From positions 3,720,001 through 3,784,000 of the forward strand of contig OW051496.1 in the NCBI GenBank assembly GCA_932521035.1: DNA of 64,000 bases. The letters run 5' to 3'. The stretch is from Oscheius dolichura (Eukaryota; Nematoda; Chromadorea; Rhabditida; Rhabditidae). This document shows, piece after piece, positions 11,301 to 20,843 of this stretch; position 1 is the stretch's first letter; the number at the start of each line of letters is the position of its first letter. Both the position numbers and the translations under genes were made by a program. The notes beneath the pieces are model-generated. The model was given only the letters and a program-made list of their open reading frames with translations. It made no database searches and had not been told where the DNA came from.

Positions 11301-13003
11301 GTTTAAAACATGATCAATGTTTTCCTCGTCCAGAAGCTTGTCACAACCCAAAGTAAAGAGATATGCAAGGACGGGCAGGTTGACTGAAAAGAGAAAAGAA
11401 GTGTGTTAGATGAAAAACTGGGAAGCGCGGTTTATGCTTTTAAAAACGAAAGGATTCGTATAGAGAAGATCTGGTGTCGGAGTGATAAAATATTAAATTC
11501 ATTGGTTAATGGAAAGACTCTGACCATTTCCAGTTTTCAGCCTGAAGAGGTACTTATCGTCTTTGAGTAATGGATCCTTCCATCCGTAGTCGAAAAAGTC
11601 GAGAATCAATTTATTATCGCATTCATTCAGCCACTGCAACACATGCAGCTGGTCTGCCTCAACCGCCACATGGGCCGGACTGTGGAAATTCACGTCCAGG
11701 ACTCGTAATGATGCCCCTTTCCTATACAGAGCCTAAAGATGCGAATAAAAGGCCAAAGCAAGTGTTTAGATTACTTTGCAAATGTCCAGATCTCCCTGTC
11801 TACAAGCCAAGTGCATCAGTCTTTCGCCTTTCCATATTCCCGGTTCCCTAGATACCGTTTCATTTAGGAGGTTATCTAGGTTACTGTAGACCTCTTTACA
11901 TCCTTCCAAATCTTGTAAACATTTCTGAAAATAGAGGACATTGTAGAAATCTAGACTACCGCCCTTGAGCTTACCTCCAAGTTCAAGATATCGCCCATTT
12001 TGACGGCTGCTTGGAGCTTCTCAGCCAATTCAATTCTTTTATCGTATGGTAACTGTTTTCTTGGGTCAGAGCTCTTCAAAAATGCTAATGTATGGTTAAA
12101 AAAAGAGAATCCATCTTATAACCTTCAGGATCCTTCAAATAGGCGGCAACATTCCTATATTTCCTCTCATCGGCCAATTTCGTCATCACGTCCTTCTTCC
12201 AAGCATCGCTTTTGCTATACAACGCTTGTAGTAACGGAACCCTGTCGTGTTCGACGATTCTCCGGTAAAAATTAACATCGAAAAGTTTCTCTGCTACCGC
12301 TGTCTTCATAAAATCCTCAGCAACTTTATTTAGGAATACTGTAATTCTCACATTTGACTCCTTCCCTTCAATCACTGACTTTTTTGGAGGGCCACATCCA
12401 AACAATCCTTGTATCCAATACAACAAATCTTAGCGAAGATTCCAGCCAAAACGGGACCGGGTTCTCTTCCGTCTCTCGACACGCTACAGTAATACAAGAG
12501 AGTGGTAAGTTGGACAGAATCGCTAAAAAAAGTAATCATATTTCTCATTATTGAAGATGGTCACACTGTGTGCATCAAACTATGGTAGGCCACCAGTAGA
12601 CGATTAGAGGGTTAGGGGGCTGTCGTTGATAAATAATATGACTCACTTCTTCCTTATGCAGGAAACAACGAATGTCTCATAGAGACCAATTAGCCTCTCC
12701 ACGTTGTGTTCCTCTTCTGAGCTGAGAGTTCCTAGTTCATTGTGTTCCTCTTCTAATCTGAGAGTTCCTAAAACACGCGGGGTTCTCCCTTGAAAGGGAA
12801 AACCAACCGAGATTCTCGAGATTGTTGATGAACATGTCCTCGTTATCCTCCAAAACGGCCCAAATCATCTTCCTCACCTGTTGGCTATTGGTGGAATTGT
12901 TCAGTTGCTTTAATTCTGCCTTCATATCTGGTGAATAGCCGGATTCTTCCAGTTTCTTCTTTATTTTCTCTTTCAGTGTAATATTTTCATGGTTATCTGC
13001 CAT
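8352..13003 (-). CDS. TRPA-type cation channel
   Basis: Minus-strand gene starting at ATG 13003 (MADNHENITLKEKIKKKLEE). Domains in order: an N-terminal helical exon; an ankyrin-like region (about 12430-11160, e.g. SPAHVAVEADQLHVLQWL and CDKLLDEENIDHVL); a pre-S1 linker with LLDHPTVSGYIAHNL; membrane segments in exons at about 10390-9640 (WYCFLIVTILLSV, WELVVIILCLFISWADLF, FISILLMFSMFLLCFSTAFYTLF); a Ser/Thr/Pro-rich insert before the last helix; and FCICLHILLLNLLVGLAVDDI, the typical TRPA S6/TRP-box region. The C-terminus is a charged coiled coil ending at 8352. TRPA channels are plasma-membrane sensory cation channels; the subfamily is inferred from the NLLVGLAV-DI motif and topology. Oddities: a transposon fills one intron (10491-10888), and exon 2 has a 36-bp in-frame duplication. 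Confidence 0.8.
10491..10888. mobile_element. Tc1/mariner-like MITE in TRPA intron
   Basis: Ends are CAGTGTG...CACACTG, flanked by TA on both sides (10489-10490 and 10889-10890). The first ~68 bp, including ACTTATATCCACCCC and CATAACTTCTCATCATTAGA, are inverted at the other end. The TA target duplication and CAGTG ends are typical of Tc1/mariner elements; there is no transposase, so it is non-autonomous (398 bp). Confidence 0.85.
11507..12518. repeat. Near-identical block shared with 424-1435
   Basis: Counterpart of the tract described at 424-1435. It covers three exons and the introns of the complete TRPA gene. Similarity in the 5' region resumes at about 12592 (CACCAGTAGACGATTAGAGG). Confidence 0.85.
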
Positions 13004-13107
13004 TTTCCAAGGAAAAGACGATGAGGATTACCTGAAAAGGGGCAATTGGAAATCTGAATAAAATGGTTGGTAGAAAGGAGAAAGCAGTGTCTTTTGCTAT
13101 CCACAAC

Positions 13108-13376
13108 GTTTTTTGAGTTGGGAAGTGAAGAGTATTCCCACCGATAATGTTTGCTCTCTCGAACTGCACTTTTAGAATTTTTTGAAAATGAGGAGTGAGG
13201 AGGAAAAAGTCAACTGTCAAAAATGGTTTCGCTTTTCGTTTTGTCAAAGCCGGAGATTTCGACCAAAACCAGCGGCACTGGGGAGTCTAACGCGAAACCT
13301 TGACCCGCGCCTACAACCCTCGCGTCCGGCGGCCGCCGAAGGCGCGGGGTTAACCTGGGAAGCGACGTTCTTGGGC
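13108..13376. repeat. Dispersed repeat R1, copy d
   Basis: A shortened R1 copy just upstream of the TRPA start: GTTTTTTGAGTTGGGAAG, then GTCAAAAATGGTTTCGCTTT and the GC-rich end GGCGGCCGCCGAAGGCGCGG. Because it abuts the 5' end of the TRPA gene it could be part of that promoter region. Confidence 0.65.
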
Positions 13377-13433
13377 TTATAATGACCGGAAAAAAAACTT
13401 TCAAAGTTCTACGGAAAACATTTTTTTCTTCGA

Positions 13434-13497
13434 GGACTGAAGTTTCCTTTTGGACTGAAGTTTTCTCGGGGACCGAAGCTTCCCCGCAGGACTGAAT
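13434..13497. repeat. Short 18-bp tandem repeat
   Basis: GGACTGAAG/GGACCGAAG units begin at 13434, 13452, 13470 and 13489 (period 18, 18, 19). No gene overlaps them convincingly. Confidence 0.7.
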
Positions 13498-13620
13498 GAC
13501 AGCAAAACTTGCGTAAAGAAGGGGCGCGTATCAAAATCGTCTCCATCCTTCCATATTTAAATAAGAAAACTGAAAGAATTGTCCTAATCTGCTTTTTATA
13601 TAAAAAGCTCACTTCTTATA

Positions 13621-14522
13621 CAGTGCGTCAAGAAAGTATAAGTCCACCCAGTTTTTCACCAGATTGCGGGCACTCTGTTAACTTCAAAGTTTGATATTGT
13701 TATTATCTGAAAGAGCAGCCTCGATTACCCCTAATAATGGCTCAATTACTCAAAAATACGATAGTTCCGGCTGTTGGCCCGCGGAACACTGAAAACCTTA
13801 CATAGGCAAAATCGTTTTAATAATCTTTCCCTGCAAATACATCCTTTTTGATCCCCCCAAAGCATGCCTGGACGCGATCATCAGTCTTCCGGGCATGCTT
13901 CGGTTACAGTAAAAAGGTGTTCTCAGCAACAGAATATATGATTTTTTTGCTAGCAATCTCTACTTTCATAAACCACTAGCTAGAGAGTTAGACTGATAGG
14001 GCGGTTCGACTGAGCACAAAGCAAAGCTGAGCAAAAAACAAGCCAATTCCGAGGGGGTTTTGCTTCTTCCAAATGGTAGAAAACAGCTTCCCAACTAAAT
14101 CGATGCTGATAAATCGTTTAAAACCATTTTCAAGAGCTGAAAATATCGTTTTGACGGGCTATGGTGTGAGGAGGCGGCGCGGAGTAATTCGGGTCAAGCA
14201 ACATATTTTTCTTCTGGATGTGCCATTTTTCTTATCAGTAAAGAACGAGCCAGCCCACCCACTCGAACAAAAGAAATTGGAAGAATCCAAAATATCCAAT
14301 GGAAATCGCGATATTCCGCGCATGGACTTATACTTTCTTGACAGCGGTTTTCAGTGTTCCGCGGGCCAACAGCCGGAACTATCGTATTTTTGAGTAATTG
14401 AGCCATTATTAGGGGTAATCGAGGCTGCTCTTTCAGATAATAACAATATCAAACTTTGAAGTTAACAGAGTGCCCGCAATCTGGTGAAAAACGGGGTGGA
14501 CTTATACTTTCTTGACGCACTG
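13621..14522. mobile_element. Tc1/mariner-like element, 902 bp, with ~177-bp inverted arms
   Basis: Flanked by TA (13619-13620, 14523-14524). Ends CAGTGCGTCAAGAAAGTATA and its mirror; the two arms (13621-13797 and 14346-14522) differ at very few positions, so the insertion or arm homogenisation is recent. The ~550-bp centre has no transposase I recognise, but at 14319-14340 carries another copy of the terminal motif (TGGACTTATACTTTCTTGAC), suggesting a composite. It lies exactly at the inner edge of the inverted-repeat arm 14525-14945. Confidence 0.85.
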
Positions 14523-14524
14523 TA

Positions 14525-14945
14525 TTGAAGACGTCGACGGTCCTTGTGAAGGGCGACGTGGAATTAACGTTTCAAAAGATGTTTAGATTAGACTGTTCCG
14601 CGATGGGAAGCACTTTCTTCGATTAGAAAAGATCTGGGAGGAGGTATGCCAGTTATGGACACTGGCTCGTATCGTGTGTGTGTGTGTATGGAAAGGCGGA
14701 AGGCCCCCGGAGCAGAATCTGATGGTTGATATTTGCTTTTTACAATGTGCGGATTTAGCCTTTTCCGTTCGGATTGGGTACGACCGTTGCGGAGTTCGGA
14801 TCAGGGTTTCGAGTCGGGCATGAAGTCGACTACCGGGTTGGACTGGGTAAGTTTGTCTAGGGTTGACTGGACCTCCTTTTTAGGGGGCTTTTAAGGGAAT
14901 TTTAAAATTTTAAACTGCAAAAAGACCATCTATCTTGGGTTTTTG
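14525..14945. repeat. Right arm of long inverted repeat (partner 6163-6605)
   Basis: Reverse complement of 6163-6605 including the GT microsatellite at about 14674-14687. The first bases continue the homology right up to the TA that borders the Tc1-like element. Confidence 0.8.
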
Positions 14946-16132
14946 CGCTTCAAGAGAAATCGCCAAAAGATGAAAAATAGGAAAGTTTATTCTGGATTTT
15001 TCGAATGTTTCCACTAATCCTCCAGCTCTGAAATATTATCCTGATTTTTTTTCAGCCCTAGTGCTAACTTCTACAAAAGTTGTAGAGATCCGGATCGACA
15101 AAATCGAGATCCGATCAGCCCTGGTCCCAATACACGTAATATGGAAAACACTGATTTTTACAAAATTTCCACGATAACTAACAACTATCAAGCATTAGAA
15201 AAAAGCAAACAAGTTTTTCACTGGCGGGGATCGAACCCGCGACCTTTCTGCTTGCGCGCGCCACTCCACCACTAGGCCATTTGACAACGGGCCAACTTTA
15301 ATCGTGAAGAAGCGTGATGCCCCCAAATTTTTTTACGGATTCGTAATTAGCGTCAAAAACTGAGTCGAATGTGCCTATTTACAGCCCCTAACCGACAAAT
15401 CGAGTGTCAAAATTTCGTTGGTTTTCGTTAGTATCGATACGCCTTTGCTGCTAAAATGAATCCGCGAACTGACGGGGCATAATGAGAAAATCGAGAAAAT
15501 AAGCGTAGTGAACGCTAAAAGATGGAATGAGTAATAAGACTCCAAAGTGGTGACTCACTGGTGGGAAGAAAAGAGGCACCCTGAAACAACTGTTCACTTT
15601 TCTCACCAATGACTCTCAAAGGCGTTCTTTGTGCGTTCGTTGAAGATTACGAAATATAGACGGCTTTCTTTATTCCCAATTTCAACTTAACAACAAAAAA
15701 GAAAGAGACACGGAGAGTATTGATTGCTCTTATCAGACCTCTCATCAGAGATAAACAGAACTGTTACTCGTAAAGATCTATAAACAATAGCCTCTAAAAA
15801 GGGAGAAGAGCTTGTAAGAAGGAAAGGGGCCACGACAGGGGAGGGGGCCACACAACACCGGCTATTTATTTTGTTACACATGCTGTTGCACACCTTTTGG
15901 TGCCCTCGACTCTTGCTAAGGCCGACTCATCATCATTGTATTGGTTCTCCTGTATCTCCTCCTCTTTCAGACTTTCTAGAAAGGAAGAGAGTGCATTTTG
16001 ATTAAATCAGCTCTTATCTCTCTCCGTTTCACCCTTTCCCGCGTCTATCGCGCTTTTTCCGCCGGCTATTGCTAGCGCCCGATCTGTTTTTTTTCTCATT
16101 GTGAATTTCAGTCGCAGTCTCGATTCAAAACA
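14946..16132. other. Intergenic, no gene recognised
   Basis: AT-rich sequence with no supported reading frame. It holds a tRNA-like segment (15222-15290), a second copy of the 2731-2816 repeat (15482-15585), and the presumptive promoter and 5' leader of pseudokinase B at the right end. Confidence 0.5.
15222..15290 (-). repeat. tRNA-like sequence (SINE or tRNA pseudogene)
   Basis: On the minus strand there is an A-box-like TGGCCTAGTGG and a B-box GGTTCGATCCC with a 5-bp T stem (GCGGG/CCCGC) at tRNA-like spacing. The acceptor stem and anticodon stem do not pair, so it is not a functional tRNA. A tRNA-derived SINE head is the simplest reading. Confidence 0.5.
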
Positions 16133-17554
16133 ATGGCAGGTGTGTTTCCCTCCTATTTTTATAAAGAAGTTAACTTTTAGGCTGTCCAATCTATTCGTTA
16201 AGCCATCTAGACCAGTCGTCCAATGACTCACGGCGTCATATCAAGACGAATGAGGGTATTTCTCCGGAGTTGAACGGGTAAATTTCGTTGGTTTCTTCAT
16301 AAAATCCACCATTTTTAGGGTATTTTTAGTTTTAGCATTGAATGCGACAACAATGGCACAAATTGGGGAAGATCAAAAGGAAGAAAATGACCAGACAGAA
16401 GATCAGGGAGCAGCATTAGCCGAAAACCGGAAAAACAATAGGATCAATAGGATGACTAGAAGGGTTCCGGACCTTATGAAAGATGTGTGGGAGGTTATTT
16501 TTCCATTTTTACTTCCATTCAAGCAGAACTTTTAGAATTCACATGAGAATGTCATGAAAATATGTGGCTTTCTACGAAACAATTCATGTGACAAGTAAGT
16601 AGCTACTTTTTTGGTTGTTTATTGGTGTCCATGTGTTCAGGAGTGAGGGGGAGAACTTCTGTAAAAGTCCCTCTGTATAAATTGTATACTATTTTCAGGA
16701 AAGTACATTTCATGAGAGAAGGTATACAGATGAAGGAGCTCAACGTAACCCATGCCATTTATGAAGACAGTGAACATAATCTCAAAGAATGTAAGCGCTG
16801 AAACATTACAAAGTTATCTTTTAAATTCCTTCAGATCTAGAGAAAAAACCAGAAATCGACAAAAAGACAATGTTCCAATGGGCCTTGCAACTGATCTCAG
16901 CCGTCGAGCACCTTCACAATACTGTGGGAGTGATGCACAGGCGGATTAACCCGGCGGCGTGAGAAACGCGCATCTTTTATTCTTAAAATGTTTAAGAATC
17001 TACATTTTTGAAAACAAGGATGGAAAGAAGGTCAAACTGGGTAATATTCTCTTTGCCAGGAAACCCGCAAACAGTGGAATGACAGCAGAGTAAGCTGAAT
17101 CTTTTCTGGCTAAAATGTTATTTGAAGGAAAGATCTGCCGATAGCCTACGCCGCTCCGGAGACTATCAGCTGCAGTCCGACTGCTCCTTATGGTAGCCCT
17201 GCTGACATCTGGAGCTATGGAATGGTTCTCTACTTCATCGCCTATCGGCGGTAGTGCCCATAATTTTCACATCTTTTAAAGTTTTTCAGAGATCCGTACC
17301 TGAAGGAGGACCCTGAAGGCATCAAAAAGGGCAGCATCTTCCTGCGAGACAATATTTTGAAGAAGGATATTAGGTAAGTGCTGGAGAGAATGAGAAATAA
17401 GGGATGCAGGCCGGATTTGGGGGCCGGAATTGGAAAGAATATCGATGAATCGTTGAAGCAAATCATCAGAGACTGCTGGCAAACGGACGATAAGAAACGG
17501 CCTACACCAACGGCTATCAAAGAGAGACTGGCTAGAAGCATGGCCGAAGAGTAG
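16133..17554 (+). CDS. Pseudokinase-like gene, copy B
   Basis: Starts with a 7-nt coding piece (MAG, split by a 40-nt intron), then CPIYSLSHLDQSS..., an acidic/basic exon (QIGEDQKEENDQTED), HENVMKICGF (subdomain III-IV), AIYEDSEHNL, WALQLISAVEHLHNTVGVMH, HRRINPAA in place of HRD, VKLGNILFAR in place of DFG, YAAPETISC (APE retained), DIWSYGMVLYFIAYRRDPYL, and NIDESLKQIIRDCWQTDDKKRP, ending at 17554. All GT-AG introns are short. The protein fold is kinase-like, but the residues for phosphotransfer (VAIK Lys, HRD Asp, DFG Asp) are substituted, so a scaffolding or regulatory role is inferred. The next family member begins 226 bp downstream on the same strand. Confidence 0.7.
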
Positions 17555-17779
17555 AATGTTGTTATTTATATTAAATTGTTGACGGAGATCAGGATTGCCG
17601 TTTACATTTCTCGAAGAAGAAAAATGACCTCGAAATGGTTTTCCAGTCTATTTCTCCTCCTTTCCAATTTCTCTTCTATTCTGTCCCTTATCTTCCACTT
17701 CCCAGATTGCCCTTCCCTCATTCCTCTTATTTCTCCACTTGCTTACCCTTCATTTCTTTTCTCGCAACGACCACCATAA

Positions 17780-19517
17780 ATGTCCGACGGTTTGTTTCTT
17801 TTTATTAGGAAACAGCTAACTTTTAGGTTGTCCAATTTATTCACCAAATCATCTGGAACGCTGGTCTCTTCATGGCTCCGGACGACATCAGATAAAGACA
17901 AAAAAGAATATTATCCCGAAATTGGACGGGTCTGTTGATCTTTCTTTATAAAAATTAACTATTGTAGGATGTACTACGTTGTGCCACTGCATCCAATAAT
18001 TCAAGACGAAATTAAGGATGAACAGAAAGAGGATGAAGGGCAAGCCACCGCCGAAAAGAAACTGAAAAAAGCCCAGAACAGGAGCAAAAGAAGAATACCT
18101 ACGTGGGTAACTGATGTATGGAAGGTAGTCATTCCATTTTTGTTTATTTCCATATGCTTTTTTAGAATCCGCATCCTCATATTATGAAAGTTCAGGGATT
18201 TATTCATTCGAATGATCAGTAAGAGTTTTATTCCGTTTTTGACCGTACCACGTGCCTGCCGCGGGGATCCTCAAGGTCTTGGCCGTTATCAGAGCCCGCC
18301 GTGGTCCGATACAAACTATAGTCCATTTCAAATGGAAATGTATTTGGTTAAAGGATAAATAAGTGGTCGATGGAGCAACTTGGCCGTCTAAATGGTCCAA
18401 CCCGACAGTTTAGCATGCAGTTTTTTGCGCATTTGCACATGTTTCACTTGTTTTTAACACTGCATTTGCCTACTTGAATTATTATCTACCCAAAAAATAT
18501 AAAAATGATCGAAGTCTATGTCAAATCCGAATATCGAAAAATTTTGAAGAAATTGCTTTTGAAAATTTTGAAGGGGTCCTGGCGCGCGAAACACATTTCC
18601 ATTTGAAACAGACTATATATTTCTAGTAGCCGCGAAGAAACAATAAGAATATCTTCAGGAAAGATGTGCAGCGCATTACTAGCGATACCAATATGACAGG
18701 GGTCACCCATGTTATTTATGAGGATTGCCCCCTGGACCTCAACCTCAAACAGTGTAAGTATCCAATTAGAATAGTTGGATCTCTTCAGATTTGGAGGAGG
18801 AAAAAAAACAAGGAAGATCATTAGACAGGGAAACGATTCTCCAGTGGGCCTGGCAGCTGATCTCGGCCGTCGCACACCTCCATAGTATGGGAGTCATGCA
18901 CCGGCGGATCAGTCCAGTCACGTTAGAAGTCCGCTCTTTTAATATATTTTTGTAATTTAAAGGGTCTATATTTTTAAAGAAAGCGACGGTAAGATTACCC
19001 TAAAACTGGGGAATATTCTTTTTGGAAGGAAACCGGGCCCTATAATGACGACTGAGTAAGCTTCAATTAACTTTTTCTGTGTTTTAAGTGTTATTTAAAG
19101 ATTAGGTGTACCGCGAGCCTATGCCGCTCCGGAGACTCTACGCGACGGAAAGGGCAGCGATACAGCCGATTATGAATTTCCCTTGGATGTTTGGAGTTAC
19201 GGAATGGTTCTTTACTTCCTCACTCATCAGGAGTTGTTTCTATTCTATTCCCTTCCACCTCACTTTATTCAGAGACCCGTATCCGAAGAACAAAGCAAAC
19301 AACATAAGTTTCAAAGAGTACCTTTCCAAAGAAGAAAATAGGTGAGTATGGTAGGAAAGTGAGTGACAAAGAACACAGACCTGAACTGGGCGAGGGAGTC
19401 GACGAATTGCTGAAGGAGATCATTAAACGTTGCTGGAAAGCTGAGGAAAAGAAACGTCTCCAGCCAGCTGAGATCATACAGAAGCTGACCCCTGTGGGTG
19501 ATCCGAACAAAGTTTGA
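17780..19517 (+). CDS. Pseudokinase-like gene, copy C
   Basis: Exon 1 codes MSDG, then CPIYSPNHLERWSLHG, IIPKLDG|MYYVVPLHPIIQDE (VAIK-equivalent lacks Lys), a charged stretch, TDVWK|NPHPHIMKVQGFIHSND, a long intron carrying a MITE (18317-18617), then TGVTHVIYEDCPLDL, WAWQLISAVAHLHSMGVMH, HRRISPVT, LKLGNILFGRKP, AYAAPETL, PLDVWSYGMVLYFLTHQE|DPYPKNKANN and LGEGVDELLKEIIKRCWKAEEKKR to a stop at 19517. Splice phases agree with copy B at every shared junction. Like its relatives it lacks the catalytic Asp residues. An inverted partial copy of its last exons is at 4366-4700. Confidence 0.7.
18317..18617. mobile_element. TATAGTCC-type MITE in pseudokinase C intron
   Basis: Ends TATAGTCCATTTCAAATGG and its mirror CCATTTGAAACAGACTATA enclose about 260 bp without coding sequence. 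It enlarges to ~440 nt an intron that is about 40-120 nt in copies A and B. Confidence 0.7.
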
Positions 19518-20360
19518 TCAAATGTTGTGGTTCAATTGAAGTGTTATTTCTGAACCCTTTTAATTTCTTCTTTGATACACGGTTGCTTTTGTGCCAGGGT
19601 GACAACAGTCGGATTCTTCTAGTCTTTCCCCGGTAACATTATATAAAGGTCACATTGTTTGATGCTCTCTCCCCTCTCGTCTCCGTTGCAATATTAGAGA
19701 TCTGTCTGTGCTGACTATTTGGAAGCGTCGCGGACGATTGTGATGATTCAGTAGCGGGGAGAGAACTATCCCATGCTGACTAGGCTGTTTACAACCTGCG
19801 TACCCAGACTGTTATTTAGCACGTCCGCCCTTTTTGCAGAAACACAACAGTCCTGTCTGTGCGGGTATGTCCGGTTCTAATAATTTTCCGGATTTACCCC
19901 GCTCCCTAGACATTTCTCGAGAGAGGACAAAGACCGCCCATTTCTCTTTTTAAATTTTCCTCTTCGCCACTTCTTATGAGACAACACTTCCCCTTTTCCC
20001 AAAAAGCTCGCTTGTTTTGAAGATAACCCGATTGTTTATTCCCTGTCTTCCATAAATCTCTCTCGATTTCAACACTATTGCCAGTTGGCAAAGACGTTCT
20101 GGCAGTGTCCTGTGTCATCAAACACTTTCTTATTTATTAACTGTAACGGGGGTAATCTTGAGATATAGTCCGTTTCCAATCTCGGGTTTTCCGGCTACGG
20201 GACCTTTTCCCAGTCCCTTAACCCTCGCGCTGCGTTTTCTTTTCTGCTTCTTTTTCAATTTTTCATGTTTTTATTGAGTATAAGATATTTATTAGTTCGG
20301 ATACGATTGTTAGAAAGAAGAAAATGTGGGTATTACACGGTAAGAGAACAAAATTAACGA
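19518..20360. other. Intergenic, half-MITE only
   Basis: No supported gene. It includes a half copy of the TATAGTCC MITE at about 20168-20206 (ATATAGTCCGTTTCCAATC). The rest is unremarkable. Confidence 0.5.
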
Positions 20361-20618
20361 AAATATGGATCAGGACTACGGTAACCTTGAGCTGATCAGG
20401 TGTAATACGGCTACGAACTTGCTCTCCCTTTAGCAACGTGTCAATACAGCTATAGTCGATATCCTCTGCTCGTAAGGCCTGCTTTAAAACATGATCAATG
20501 TTTTCCTCGTCCAGAAGCTTGTCACAACCCAAAGTAAGGAGATATGCAAGGACGGGCAGGTTGACTGAAAAGAGGAAAGAAGTGTGTTAGATGAAAAACT
20601 GAGAAGCGCGGTTTATGC
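20361..20618 (-). pseudogene. Isolated ankyrin-region exon copied from the TRPA gene
   Basis: Minus-strand sequence matches 11185-11442 with few changes and carries one exon of the TRPA-like gene (GCDKLLDEENIDHVLKQAL, LLKGEQVRSRITPDQLKV) with pieces of both neighbouring introns. No other TRPA exon lies nearby. It is closer to the complete copy than to the left-edge copy. It is a fragment, not a gene. Confidence 0.8.
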
Positions 20619-20843
20619 TTCGCTTTGAGACGCTTTATCCGGTAGTAGCGTGTCCTTTGGCCTGTCAGATGCGCTGGCTTCCATTGTGTTGGTCGCTTTG
20701 CCCGGGGGACAGTCATCTCTCGTCTATTTCACAAGGTTACTTTGTTTATGTATTCTTTTTTTGGCTGTTTGACCCATAAACACTGCTTTCAACGGCCGCT
20801 ATCTCTCGAAAACTCCTCTTCTTCTCTAATAAACTCGTTTCAG

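Noticed and set aside
15222..15290. Functional tRNA gene on the minus strand
   Set aside because: A and B boxes are present but acceptor and anticodon stems do not pair.
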